A model generated the notes under the pieces. That model worked only from the letters and a program-made list of their open reading frames with translations. It did no database searches and had not been told where the DNA came from. A stretch of DNA of 36,245 nucleotides, taken from contig JBKJLF010000068.1 in the NCBI GenBank assembly GCA_046597185.1, forward strand, positions 1 to 36,245. Reading direction: 5' to 3'. How positions within the stretch are numbered: the first letter of the stretch is position 1; each line of letters begins with the position of its first letter. The DNA is from CAMBDR01 sp046597185. Lineage in GTDB: Bacteria; Pseudomonadota; Gammaproteobacteria; Burkholderiales; Burkholderiaceae_D. The translations under genes and the position numbers were made by a program. Positions 6,873 through 14,951 of this stretch are shown here, piece by piece.

Positions 6873-9371
6873 TTAAACGTCAATATTGCCCGCCTGCAGT
6901 GCATTGCCTTCAATAAACGCGCGCCGTGGTTCCACATCATCCCCCATCAAGGTGGTGAAGATTTGATCGGCGGCAATCGCATCGTCAATTTGCACCTTGA
7001 GCAAACGTCGCACCGTTGGGTCCATCGTGGTTTCCCACAATTGGCTTGGATTCATTTCCCCCAGCCCTTTATAGCGCTGCTTGGAAACGCCACGTTCGGC
7101 TTCGTCGCGCAGCCACTGCATGGCGTGGTGGAAGTCAATAATGGTCGATTCTTTGGTGCGCTCGCCTTCACCCCGGCGGATGAATGCGCCAGGGAGTATC
7201 AAGCCCTTGAAAGTGGCTGCGGCATTGGCCAGCACCCGGTAGTCGGACCCTTGAACAAAATCGTCATCGATCTGGCTCACCTTGACATTGCCGTGGTGAA
7301 TCCGCTCAATCCACAGCAAATGTTTTTCCGACAGTTCGTCCGAGCGCACACTGGCCGTGACCGCGCCATCGTTAATGGCCGCGCTCAAGGCCTGGGCCGA
7401 GGCTTGCGCCGCGTCCAGCGTGCTTAAGTCAAGCTGCACGCCCGTCATAATGGCTGACAACAGCGCGCGGTCAATTACCCGCGTCAAGCGCGTCATAATG
7501 GCGTTGGCGACGTTAAATTGCCGCACCAGTTCGGCCAGCGCTTCACCCACAATCGGGTCTGCGCCTTCGCCCGGAATCAAGGCTGCACCATTCAAGGCCA
7601 CGCCCATCATATACGCCGCTTCTTCCACATCGTCTTTCAAATAACGCTCATCGCGCCCGGCCTTGACTTTATACAGCGGCGGTTGCGCAATATAGATATG
7701 GCCACGTTCCACCAACTGCGGCATTTGGCGGTAAAACAGCGTCAACAGCAGCGTACGAATGTGGGCACCGTCCACGTCCGCATCGGTCATGATAATGATG
7801 CGGTGGTAGCGCAATTTGTCGGCGTTAAATTCATCCGGCCCAATCGAAGTGCCCAGGGTGGCAATCAGGGTGGTAATTTGTTCGCTGGAGAGCATTTTTT
7901 CAAAGCGCGCTTTTTCCACGTTCAGCACTTTACCGCGTAGTGGCAAAATCGCCTGGAATTTACGATCCCGCCCTTGCTTGGCCGAACCCCCCGCCGAATC
8001 ACCCTCGACGATGTACAGTTCGCACAGGGCCGGGTCTTTCTCTTGGCAATCGGCCAGTTTGGCCGACAAGCCCAGGCCATCCATAATGCCCTTGCGCCGG
8101 GTCAGGTCGCGCGCCTTGCGGGCGGCTTCACGCGCGCGCGCAGCTTCCACAATTTTGGCACAAATCAGCTTGGCGTCATTTGGTTTTTCCTGCAGATAAT
8201 CGGTCAGGGTTTTGGCCACGATTTCTTCCACCGGACCGCGCACTTCACTTGACACCAGCTTGTCCTTGGTTTGCGAGCTGAATTTGGGTTCCGGCACTTT
8301 GACCGATAACACGCAAGTCAAACCTTCACGCATATCGTCGCCGGTGACTTCGACCTTGGCTTTTTTAGCGTATTCGTGCTCTTCAATATATTTGTTGATC
8401 ACGCGCGTCATGGCGGCGCGCAAACCGGTTAAATGGGTGCCGCCATCACGCTGCGGAATATTATTGGTGAAGCACAGTACTTGCTCGTTATAGGCGTCAT
8501 TCCATTGCATCGAAATATCGACCGTGATATTGGTGTTTTGGTCCGACATACGCTCGCCAGTGGCCTGGAACACGGTCGGGTGCAAGACGGTTTTAGCCTT
8601 GTTGATGTAATCGACAAAACCACGGGTGCCGCCTTCAAAGGCAAATACTTCTTCCTTGCCGCTGCGATGATCGGAAAGGCGAATCCTGACCCCGTTGTTG
8701 AGGAAGGAGAGTTCGCGAATCCGCTTGGCTAAAATATCGTAATGGAATTCGATATGGTTGAAAATTTCTTCATCGGCCCAGAAGTGTACGTCGGTGCCAC
8801 GTTTATCGGTTTCGCCAATCACTTTGATGGGGGAACATTCGATGCCGTTAATGATTTCGATCTCGCGGTTTTGCGGCACGCCGCGTACAAATTCCATATG
8901 GTGGACTTTGCCATCGCGCCGGATCGTCAGTTTCAATAGCTTGGACAAACCATTCACGCACGAGACACCCACGCCATGCAAGCCGCCCGATACCTTGTAC
9001 GAGTTTTGATCAAACTTGCCGCCGGCGTGCAACTCGGTCATGACGATTTCAGCCGCACTGCGCTTGGGTTCGTGCTTGTCGTCAAACTTGATGCCGGTCG
9101 GCACGCCGCGACCATTGTCGGTGATGGAAATCGAATTGTCAGAGTGGATCGTGACATGAATTTCGGTACAGTGGCCAGCCAGCGATTCATCGATTGAATT
9201 ATCCAACACTTCAAACACCAGATGGTGTAAACCGGTGCCATCGGAGGTGTCGCCAATATACATGCCAGGGCGCTTGCGTACCGCTTCCAGGCCTTCCAGG
9301 ATTTGAATTGAGGCGGCACCATATTCTTCAGGTTTGGCCGAGCCAGGATTGTCTTGTGGGTTTGAGGACAT
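6873..9371 (-). CDS. gyrB: DNA gyrase subunit B
   Basis: GyrB supplies the ATPase and part of the cleavage core of the A2B2 topoisomerase that introduces negative supercoils. The GHKL ATPase domain is at the N-terminus (EVLDNSIDE with the catalytic Glu near residue 54, DNGRGVP, GGLHGVG, QTKDKL). The Toprim domain follows (IVEGDSAGGSAKQ, then DADVDGAHIRTLLL). The Gram-negative insert comes next, and the tail carries QRYKGLGEMNPSQLW. The start is ATG 9371, with GAAAG six bases upstream; a TTG two codons earlier is less likely. The product is about 832 residues, somewhat longer than the 804 of E. coli. It lies downstream of dnaN in the same direction with no recF between them. Confidence 0.98.
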   Translation of the reverse strand: MSSNPQDNPGSAKPEEYGAASIQILEGLEAVRKRPGMYIGDTSDGTGLHHLVFEVLDNSIDESLAGHCTEIHVTIHSDNSISITDNGRGVPTGIKFDDKHEPKRSAAEIVMTELHAGGKFDQNSYKVSGGLHGVGVSCVNGLSKLLKLTIRRDGKVHHMEFVRGVPQNREIEIINGIECSPIKVIGETDKRGTDVHFWADEEIFNHIEFHYDILAKRIRELSFLNNGVRIRLSDHRSGKEEVFAFEGGTRGFVDYINKAKTVLHPTVFQATGERMSDQNTNITVDISMQWNDAYNEQVLCFTNNIPQRDGGTHLTGLRAAMTRVINKYIEEHEYAKKAKVEVTGDDMREGLTCVLSVKVPEPKFSSQTKDKLVSSEVRGPVEEIVAKTLTDYLQEKPNDAKLICAKIVEAARAREAARKARDLTRRKGIMDGLGLSAKLADCQEKDPALCELYIVEGDSAGGSAKQGRDRKFQAILPLRGKVLNVEKARFEKMLSSEQITTLIATLGTSIGPDEFNADKLRYHRIIIMTDADVDGAHIRTLLLTLFYRQMPQLVERGHIYIAQPPLYKVKAGRDERYLKDDVEEAAYMMGVALNGAALIPGEGADPIVGEALAELVRQFNVANAIMTRLTRVIDRALLSAIMTGVQLDLSTLDAAQASAQALSAAINDGAVTASVRSDELSEKHLLWIERIHHGNVKVSQIDDDFVQGSDYRVLANAAATFKGLILPGAFIRRGEGERTKESTIIDFHHAMQWLRDEAERGVSKQRYKGLGEMNPSQLWETTMDPTVRRLLKVQIDDAIAADQIFTTLMGDDVEPRRAFIEGNALQAGNIDV

Positions 9372-9399
9372 AAACAACTTTCAGTGTGAGGCAAATAAC

Positions 9400-9421
9400 A
9401 AAAAACGGCGCTTGCGAGCGA
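9400..9421 (-). terminator. Weak hairpin plus T-run between dnaN and gyrB
   Basis: On the minus strand a short CGCT-CGCA-AGCG hairpin is followed within a few bases by a run of six T. The stem is only about four base pairs, so it could at most attenuate transcription entering gyrB from dnaN. Confidence 0.3.
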
Positions 9422-9440
9422 TAAAAAACAGGATCAGCAG

Positions 9441-9479
9441 CTTGCTTGACTTACTTGTTTGACTTACTTGTTTGACTTA
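9441..9479. repeat. Three tandem 13-bp repeats ending on the dnaN stop codon
   Basis: Three consecutive copies of a 13-bp unit occur at 9441-9453, 9454-9466 and 9467-9479. On the plus strand they read CTTGCTTGACTTA once and CTTGTTTGACTTA twice. On the minus strand each copy begins TAAGTCAA, and the first copy met in that direction supplies the dnaN TAA stop. The duplication therefore lies just outside the coding region and does not change the protein. Confidence 0.9.
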
Positions 9480-10583
9480 AATACGCATTGGCATCACCAC
9501 GTATTTGAAATCGGGGTTATCAGGAATCGAAATCAGGGCCGACGAATTGGAATCACCCAGGGAAATATTGATTTGTTCGGCCTTGATATTGTTCAAAACA
9601 TCGAGTAAATAGGTGACGTTAAAGCCAATATCGACTTCCTCGGCGGTGTAGGCGATTTCGAGTTCTTCCGCCGCTTCTTCCTGATCGGTATTGGTGGAAA
9701 TGATTTTGAACGCATTGTCGCCAATGATGCAGCGCACGCCCTTGAACTTGTCATTGGTCATAATCGCCACCCGTTGCAGCGAGCGCAGCAATTCTTCGCG
9801 GCTGATCAGGAAATGGTTTTTATAACCCTTGGGGATGACCCGGTTAAAGTCGGGAAATTTACCTTCCACTAGCTTCGATACCAGTTCCAGATCGGCAAAC
9901 TGTAGTTTGACTTGATTGGCGGCGATATCCATTTCGACTGGTAAATCGTTTTCTTCCAGCAAACGCTGCAATTCCATAATGGTTTTGCGTGGGATGATCA
10001 CTTCTTGCCGCTCAAAGCTTTGCTCGGTCTCAGCCTGGCAATAGGCCAGACGGTGGCCATCGGTCGCCACTGCAATCACGTGGTTGCCGTCCAGCACCAG
10101 CAGCAAACCATTCAAATAATAGCGAATGTCTTGCTGCGCCATGGAAAAATGCACCATGTGGAATAAGTGCTTCAGGGTTTTTTGCGGCAGCGTCACGTGG
10201 GCACCGAATTCGGTGGCTTGACTCATGAGCGGGAAATCTTCCGACGCCAAGGTTTGCAAATTGAAGCGCGATTTGCCCGATTGCACGGTCAGGCGTTTGT
10301 TGTCGAGGTTGAGTTTGACTTCGCCGCTTTCGGGCAGGGCGCGCAAAATGTCGAGAATTTTGCGTGCCGCCACGGTGATGCCCGCCACTTCTTCATTAGC
10401 GCCGATTTCAGCCTTGGTGGAAATTTGAATTTCCAGATCAGTCGATAAAAAGGAGACGGTTTCGCCTTCCTTGTTAATCAGGATATTAGCCAGAATCGGC
10501 ATCGTATGCCGACGCTCGACAATACCACTGACAATTTGCAGTGGACGCAATAGGGCGTCACGAGTAGATTTGACCAGTTGCAT
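9477..10583 (-). CDS. dnaN: DNA polymerase III beta subunit (sliding clamp)
   Basis: A 368-residue protein, the usual length of the bacterial beta clamp. It forms a dimeric ring that tethers DNA polymerase III and many other DNA enzymes to DNA. The N-terminus (MQLVKSTRDALLRPLQIVSGIV) and the following RHTMPILANILI block are characteristic, and the C-terminus ends in YVVMPMRI, the conserved tail lining the protein-binding pocket. It reads in the same direction as dnaA, 81 bases downstream of it, the classical dnaA-dnaN arrangement. An inverted repeat overlaps the dnaA stop between them. Downstream comes gyrB rather than recF. Confidence 0.98.
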   Translation of the reverse strand: MQLVKSTRDALLRPLQIVSGIVERRHTMPILANILINKEGETVSFLSTDLEIQISTKAEIGANEEVAGITVAARKILDILRALPESGEVKLNLDNKRLTVQSGKSRFNLQTLASEDFPLMSQATEFGAHVTLPQKTLKHLFHMVHFSMAQQDIRYYLNGLLLVLDGNHVIAVATDGHRLAYCQAETEQSFERQEVIIPRKTIMELQRLLEENDLPVEMDIAANQVKLQFADLELVSKLVEGKFPDFNRVIPKGYKNHFLISREELLRSLQRVAIMTNDKFKGVRCIIGDNAFKIISTNTDQEEAAEELEIAYTAEEVDIGFNVTYLLDVLNNIKAEQINISLGDSNSSALISIPDNPDFKYVVMPMRI

Positions 10584-10633
10584 ACTATTCCTTTGTATAG
10601 ATTACAGCAAATTATGAAATATAAATCTGTTCG

Positions 10634-10678
10634 CCCTGAAAAGCTGGTTCGGCTGTTACCGCCGTCAGCCTTTCAGGG
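10634..10678 (-). repeat. Inverted repeat across the dnaA 3' end and dnaA-dnaN gap
   Basis: CCCTGAAAAGCTG (10634-10646) and CAGCCTTTCAGGG (10666-10678) can pair at 12 of 13 positions around a 19-base loop. The right arm lies inside the last codons of dnaA. On the minus strand no clean T-run follows, only AT-rich sequence, so it is more likely an attenuator, an mRNA-end stabiliser or a processing site than a strong terminator. Confidence 0.55.
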
Positions 10679-12074
10679 TTTGTTCCAATACGTGCAGCTC
10701 ATGATTGCATTCCGGGTTTTTGGCCCGGTCCGAGGTGATTTTACGCACCGCATGTAATACCGTGGTGTGGTCGCGCCCACCAAACAATTCGCCAATTTCG
10801 GGCAAGCTTTTTTGTGTCAATTCTTTGGCCAGATACATCGCAATCTGGCGCGGCCTTGCAATATTGGCCGGGCGGCGTTTGGAAGTCATATCCGCCATTT
10901 TGATATGGAAAAAGTCAGCCACGGTTTTTTGAATGTTTTCTACGGAAATTTGTCGATTCTGCACCGACAGCAAATCCTTCAGCGCTTCCTTGACGATATC
11001 GATATTGATTTCTTTGCCGTGAAAGCGCGAATACGCCAAAATTTTGCGCAGCGCGCCTTCCAGCTCGCGCACATTCGAGCGTAAATGCTTGGCCACGAAA
11101 AAAGCCACATCATCGGACAAAAACACGCCTTCGGTCTTGGCTTTTTTCAGCAAAATCGCAACTCGCATTTCCAGTTCCGGCGGTTCAATCGCCACCGTTA
11201 AACCGGAATCAAAGCGCGAAATTAAGCGGTCATCCATGCCGCTGATTTCTTTCGGGTAGGTATCGCTGGTAATGATGATTTGCTTTTTGGCCGCAATCAA
11301 GGCTTCGAAGGCGTAAAAGAATTCTTCCTGGGTGCGGCTTTTGCCGTTGAAGAATTGAATATCATCGATTAACAGCATATCCAGCGAATGGTAGTAATGC
11401 TTGAATTCGTCAAAGCCTTTGCGCTGGTAGGCGGTCACCACATCGCGCACGTATTGCTCGGCATGAATATAGCGGATGCGTGCCTGCGGACGGTCTTGCA
11501 ATACCTGGTTGCCAATTGCGTGAATCAAATGGGTTTTGCCCAGACCCACGCCGCCATAAAAGAACAGCGGGTTGTACGATACGCCGGGGTTGTTGGCTAC
11601 TTGAATTGCTGCGGCACGCGCCAATTGATTGGCTTTACCCGTGACCAGACTGTCAAAACTTAAATCGGTATTGATGCGGCTTTGTTCGCGCCGGGGCGAA
11701 TTGGTCAGGCTCAGTTCGGCTTCGGCCTCGACAATGGTGCTGCCGGGCAAGTCATCCGGGTCGCGCGCGTGGCTGCCGTTGATGGGCAGCGTGCCATTGG
11801 CAGGGCTGGCGGCGGCTTTTTTGGGTGTGCTTTGGCGTGGATCGAGCACGAATTGCACCTCGATATCGCTTTTGAAGTGTTGCGCGGCCAAGGCTTGGAT
11901 ACGGCTGGCGTATTGGGTTTTCACCCAATCGAGTTTAAAACGATTCGGTGCGGCAATGCGCAACTTGTTCTGCTCAAGGTCGAGCGGAACCAGCGGAGCG
12001 ATCCAGGCGTTAAATTGTTGCTGTGTGAGTTCCAGTTCCAGTTGGGCGGAACAGGCTCGCCAAAAATTTTCCAT
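10665..12074 (-). CDS. dnaA: Chromosomal replication initiator protein DnaA
   Basis: DnaA binds 9-bp boxes at oriC and melts the origin in its ATP form. All four domains are visible in 469 residues: an N-terminal helical domain beginning MENFWRACSAQLELEL, a variable linker (about residues 80-135), the AAA+ domain with Walker A GGVGLGKT (174-181) and Walker B LLIDDIQFF (about 234-242), and the C-terminal helix-turn-helix with GGRDHTTVLHAVRKI that reads the DnaA box. It is transcribed away from rpmH. A perfect DnaA box lies about 100 bases upstream of its start, which fits the usual autoregulation. dnaN follows downstream. Confidence 0.98.
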   Translation of the reverse strand: MENFWRACSAQLELELTQQQFNAWIAPLVPLDLEQNKLRIAAPNRFKLDWVKTQYASRIQALAAQHFKSDIEVQFVLDPRQSTPKKAAASPANGTLPINGSHARDPDDLPGSTIVEAEAELSLTNSPRREQSRINTDLSFDSLVTGKANQLARAAAIQVANNPGVSYNPLFFYGGVGLGKTHLIHAIGNQVLQDRPQARIRYIHAEQYVRDVVTAYQRKGFDEFKHYYHSLDMLLIDDIQFFNGKSRTQEEFFYAFEALIAAKKQIIITSDTYPKEISGMDDRLISRFDSGLTVAIEPPELEMRVAILLKKAKTEGVFLSDDVAFFVAKHLRSNVRELEGALRKILAYSRFHGKEINIDIVKEALKDLLSVQNRQISVENIQKTVADFFHIKMADMTSKRRPANIARPRQIAMYLAKELTQKSLPEIGELFGGRDHTTVLHAVRKITSDRAKNPECNHELHVLEQTLKG

Positions 12075-12172
12075 GTGTCTTTAATGTGAAGGGTGTGGGG
12101 GGAAGCGTTTCAAATCACGACAGATTCATGATTCGCCACACGCAGACGATATTTTACTCTTGCTTGGGGGAG

Positions 12173-12181
12173 TTATCCACA
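12173..12181 (+). promoter_or_regulatory. DnaA box, perfect consensus
   Basis: TTATCCACA matches the strong DnaA-binding consensus exactly. It lies in the intergenic region between dnaA and rpmH, upstream of dnaA, where DnaA binding would both regulate dnaA and support origin function. Confidence 0.8.
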
Positions 12182-12244
12182 GGATACAAGGGTTTTTTTT
12201 CAATTCACTGCGCACAGACTACACATTCAACCAACAAAAAACTG

Positions 12245-12274
12245 TTGACAAGGTGGGGTGAAATGCTGTCTAAT
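12245..12274 (+). promoter_or_regulatory. Sigma-70-type promoter for rpmH
   Basis: A perfect -35 TTGACA (12245-12250) and a -10 TCTAAT (12269-12274, five of six consensus bases) are separated by 18 bases. They lie about 120 bases upstream of the rpmH start. This would drive the rpmH-rnpA-yidD-yidC group. Confidence 0.65.
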
Positions 12275-12392
12275 CTTGGGTTCTGCGGATGCCATGCTGA
12301 ATTTGTGGCGTGGGCGTGCGCGCCGTTGCAGTAAACATAGCGTCATGTAGTTTGACCCGATTTATTATTGTTGCTCTATTAGCGAGACCACC

Positions 12393-12527
12393 ATGAAACG
12401 TACTTATCAACCTTCCGTCGTGCGCCGTAAGCGTACTCACGGCTTCCGCGCTCGTATGGCCACACGTGGCGGCCGCGCCGTGCTTAATGCACGTCGTGCT
12501 AAAGGCCGTAAACGTTTGGCTGTGTAA
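12393..12527 (+). CDS. rpmH: 50S ribosomal protein L34
   Basis: A 44-residue, strongly basic protein starting MKRTYQPSVVRRKRTHGFRA and ending GRKRLAV, the standard L34 sequence. It binds 23S rRNA in the large ribosomal subunit. A GAGA lies upstream of the ATG. It is the first gene of the conserved rpmH-rnpA-yidD-yidC-mnmE row and is divergent from dnaA, as in most proteobacteria. It is too short for many gene finders. Confidence 0.97.
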   Translation: MKRTYQPSVVRRKRTHGFRARMATRGGRAVLNARRAKGRKRLAV

Positions 12528-12538
12528 TTCCAACAGCA

Positions 12539-12982
12539 TTGGTATTGCCAGAAAATTGTGTGACTGAGCATTCTGTAGGTGAATTTTCTCAAGAGGCCCC
12601 GCAACGGGTTTCTCAGGATTTCGCCCGCAAGCGGCGCATCGTTAAAGCGGATGAGTTTTCATCCGCTTTTCGTTTGCGTCCGTCGCAACGTACCGCCCAT
12701 TTTGTCTTGTATGTCAGGCCAAATCACTTGCAACAGGCACGCTTGGGCGTGGTGGTTGCCAAGCGTTTTGCCCCGCGTGCAGTCACGCGCAATACCATCA
12801 AACGTCTTACCCGAGAGTTTTTTCGGATGTCCCGTTTGCCTGCCATCGATTGTGTGGTGCGCTTATCGGGCCCGGTTAACAGCAAAACTGGGCCAGCGAC
12901 CAACAGCGCTTTGAAAGCGGTGCTGCGGGTCGAATTGGCACGTCTGTTCGCGGCGCAAGTGCGCCTGGGGGCGTCGGCATGA
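12539..12982 (+). CDS. rnpA: Ribonuclease P protein component
   Basis: RnpA is the protein cofactor of RNase P, which trims the 5' leader of precursor tRNAs. The family signature is visible: LGVVVAKRFAPRAVTRNTIKRLTREFFR, quoted here in pieces as LGVVVAKRF, then RNTIKRLTRE, with the basic RNxxKR helix that contacts RNA. The N-terminal core reads FARKRRIVKADEFSSAF. The start is uncertain: no ATG opens this frame in a good place, and either TTG 12539 or GTG 12560 could serve, neither with a strong ribosome site. It overlaps the following yidD by four bases (ATGA) and lies 11 bases after rpmH. Confidence 0.93.
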   Translation: MVLPENCVTEHSVGEFSQEAPQRVSQDFARKRRIVKADEFSSAFRLRPSQRTAHFVLYVRPNHLQQARLGVVVAKRFAPRAVTRNTIKRLTREFFRMSRLPAIDCVVRLSGPVNSKTGPATNSALKAVLRVELARLFAAQVRLGASA

Positions 12983-13230
12983 AAACGATTCTCACTTTCC
13001 TGTTGCGTGCCTATCAATTAGTTCTCAGTCCTTTACTTGGGCCAAAATGCCGTTTTTTTCCAACTTGCTCCAATTATGCACTTGAAGCGTTGCGGGTGCA
13101 TGGTGCTGCCAAGGGCAGTTGGCTGGCAACTAAACGTGTTTGTAAATGCCATCCGTGGCATCCGGGGGGCGTCGATCTTGTGCCTGAAGCCCCGCACCTA
13201 TCAACCGATTCTGGTTGCAACCACTCCTGA
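12979..13230 (+). CDS. yidD: Membrane protein insertion efficiency factor YidD
   Basis: An 83-residue protein with the YidD pattern: an N-terminal amphipathic helix (LTFLLRAYQLVLSPLLG), then CRFFPTCSNYALEAL, and CKCHPWHPGGVDLVP with conserved Cys residues. YidD is a small inner-membrane-associated protein that helps YidC insert membrane proteins. Its ATG overlaps the rnpA stop, and its end lies 11 bases before the yidC start, so the set is transcriptionally and probably translationally linked. Confidence 0.95.
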   Translation: MKTILTFLLRAYQLVLSPLLGPKCRFFPTCSNYALEALRVHGAAKGSWLATKRVCKCHPWHPGGVDLVPEAPHLSTDSGCNHS

Positions 13231-13241
13231 TTACTACGCCA

Positions 13242-14936
13242 ATGGATATTAAACGTAACGTCCTATGGGTTATTTTCTGCACCTCACTGTTTCTGTTATG
13301 GAACCAGTGGATGATTTCGCAGGGCAACCCTTCATTTTTCGACGCGCCCAAGCCTGAGGTGCGTAAAGCTGGCGATCTGCCGCCATCATCTGCCAACGGT
13401 AGTGCGCAGGCACCGGGTACGCCCGGCGCGCTCAATGTGCCTGTGAACGGGCAAAATGTGGTGCTCAAAGGTGAAACCATCCAGATCGAAACTGATGTTT
13501 ATAAAGCTGAAATTGATACCTTGGGTGGTGAATTAAAACGGCTCGAATTGCTCAAATTCAAGGATGGGGTGGATACCAAAAAGAATCAGGTTTTGTTTGA
13601 TCATGCGGCGCAACATACTTATCTGGCGCAAACGGGCTTGATTGGTGGGGCTGATTTCCCGAATCATAAATCGCTGTTTGTGGCCAAACCGGGTGCGCGC
13701 AAATTGCTTGATGGCAGTAATGATGTGCAATTGGTGTTGGAAGCCGAGCAGGGTGGGGTAAAACTCACCAAGACCTATACCTTTACCAAGGGTGATTACA
13801 ATATTGGTATCATGCACGAGATTCATAATGTCGGGAGCGCGCCAATTACGCCAACCTTGTATGCGCAACTGGTGCATGATGGCAATAAACCACCGGAAGA
13901 CAATTACTTTACCAGCAGCTATACCGGCCCTTCGGTCTATACGCCAGAGAAAAAATTTGAGAAGCTGACCTTTGAAGAGATTGAAAAACATGATGTCAAG
14001 CTCAAGAAATTGGCAGAAGGCAAAACGCTGGACCCCTTACATCAAGTTGCTGCGGAGAATGGTTGGATTGCGATTGTGCAGCATTTCTTTGTTTCTGCCA
14101 TGGTTCCGAAGGAAAAAGCCAAGCGGGAAATTTACACCGAGAAAGTCGATTCCAATTTATACCGGGTTGGCTACCGTTTGCCTTTGGCCGTGATTGCACC
14201 GGGTGCCAGCCACAAGGCGGATTTGCGGATGTATTCAGGCCCGCAAATTAACAATTTGTTGGATAAAGCGGCACCGGAGCTTGATTTGGTGAAAGACTAT
14301 GGCATGTTGACTCCGATTGCCAAACCGTTGTTCTGGGTCATGGATTTTATGCACAGCTACCTGGGTAACTGGGGCTGGACCATTATCGTGTTCACCATCG
14401 CGATCAAACTCTTGTTCTTCCCCTTGTCGGCCGCAGGCTACCGCAGCATGGCAAAAATGAAAGTGGTCACGCCGAAAATGACGGAGATTCGCGAACGTCA
14501 TAAAAATGATCCGGCCAAAATGAATCAAGCCATGATGGAGTTGTATAAGACCGAGAAAATCAACCCGCTCGGGGGCTGCTTCCCTATCCTGATCCAAATG
14601 CCGGTGTTTTTGGCCTTGTACTGGGTGTTGCAAGCGAGTGTGGAAATTCGCAATGCACCATGGATCGGCTGGATTCATGATCTGGCCGCACCCGACCCAT
14701 GGTATATCTTGCCAGTGTTATATGCAGCGTCGATGTTTGCTACCAGCAAACTCAATCCGCCGCCCGCCGACCCGATGCAAGCGAAGATGATGTTGTATAT
14801 GCCGCTGGTATTTTCAGTGATGTTCTTCTTCTTCCCGTCCGGCTTGGTATTATATTGGGTAGTGAATAATTTGCTGTCCTTGGCGCAGCAATATGTGATT
14901 ACCAAAAAATATGCGGTGCCCGAAGCAAAAAAATAA
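13242..14936 (+). CDS. yidC: Membrane protein insertase YidC
   Basis: YidC inserts proteins into the inner membrane alone or with SecYEG. The start is placed at ATG 13242 (MDIKRNVLWVIF), the normal proteobacterial start; a TTG nine codons earlier overlaps yidD and is not needed. The protein has 564 residues: one N-terminal membrane helix, a large periplasmic beta domain (about residues 60-340), then the conserved C-terminal helices. These include the cytoplasmic hairpin (YRSMAKMKVVTPKM, then KINPLGGCFPILIQMPVF) and the last segments ending near YVITKKYAV. No strong ribosome site is visible, which may mean coupling to yidD. Confidence 0.97.
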   Translation: MDIKRNVLWVIFCTSLFLLWNQWMISQGNPSFFDAPKPEVRKAGDLPPSSANGSAQAPGTPGALNVPVNGQNVVLKGETIQIETDVYKAEIDTLGGELKRLELLKFKDGVDTKKNQVLFDHAAQHTYLAQTGLIGGADFPNHKSLFVAKPGARKLLDGSNDVQLVLEAEQGGVKLTKTYTFTKGDYNIGIMHEIHNVGSAPITPTLYAQLVHDGNKPPEDNYFTSSYTGPSVYTPEKKFEKLTFEEIEKHDVKLKKLAEGKTLDPLHQVAAENGWIAIVQHFFVSAMVPKEKAKREIYTEKVDSNLYRVGYRLPLAVIAPGASHKADLRMYSGPQINNLLDKAAPELDLVKDYGMLTPIAKPLFWVMDFMHSYLGNWGWTIIVFTIAIKLLFFPLSAAGYRSMAKMKVVTPKMTEIRERHKNDPAKMNQAMMELYKTEKINPLGGCFPILIQMPVFLALYWVLQASVEIRNAPWIGWIHDLAAPDPWYILPVLYAASMFATSKLNPPPADPMQAKMMLYMPLVFSVMFFFFPSGLVLYWVVNNLLSLAQQYVITKKYAVPEAKK

Positions 14937-14951
14937 TGTGAGGTAAATTGT

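Larger units (their letters stand above)
12075..12392. other. dnaA-rpmH intergenic region, candidate oriC/dnaA control region
   Basis: This 318-bp gap separates the divergent dnaA and rpmH genes, a common position of bacterial oriC. It contains one perfect DnaA box (12173-12181), a poorer one reading TTCGCCACA at 12132-12140, an AT-rich run with eight T near 12193-12200 and an A/T-rich stretch around 12220-12245. The rpmH promoter occupies the right part. A single perfect box is few for a functional origin, so this is a candidate origin rather than a proven one. Confidence 0.45.

Noticed and set aside
9372..9377. TTG start two codons upstream for gyrB
   Set aside because: ATG 9371 has GAAAG six bases before it, which fits better.
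13533..13991. A 152-codon minus-strand frame inside yidC
   Set aside because: It lies wholly within a certain gene and has no independent support.
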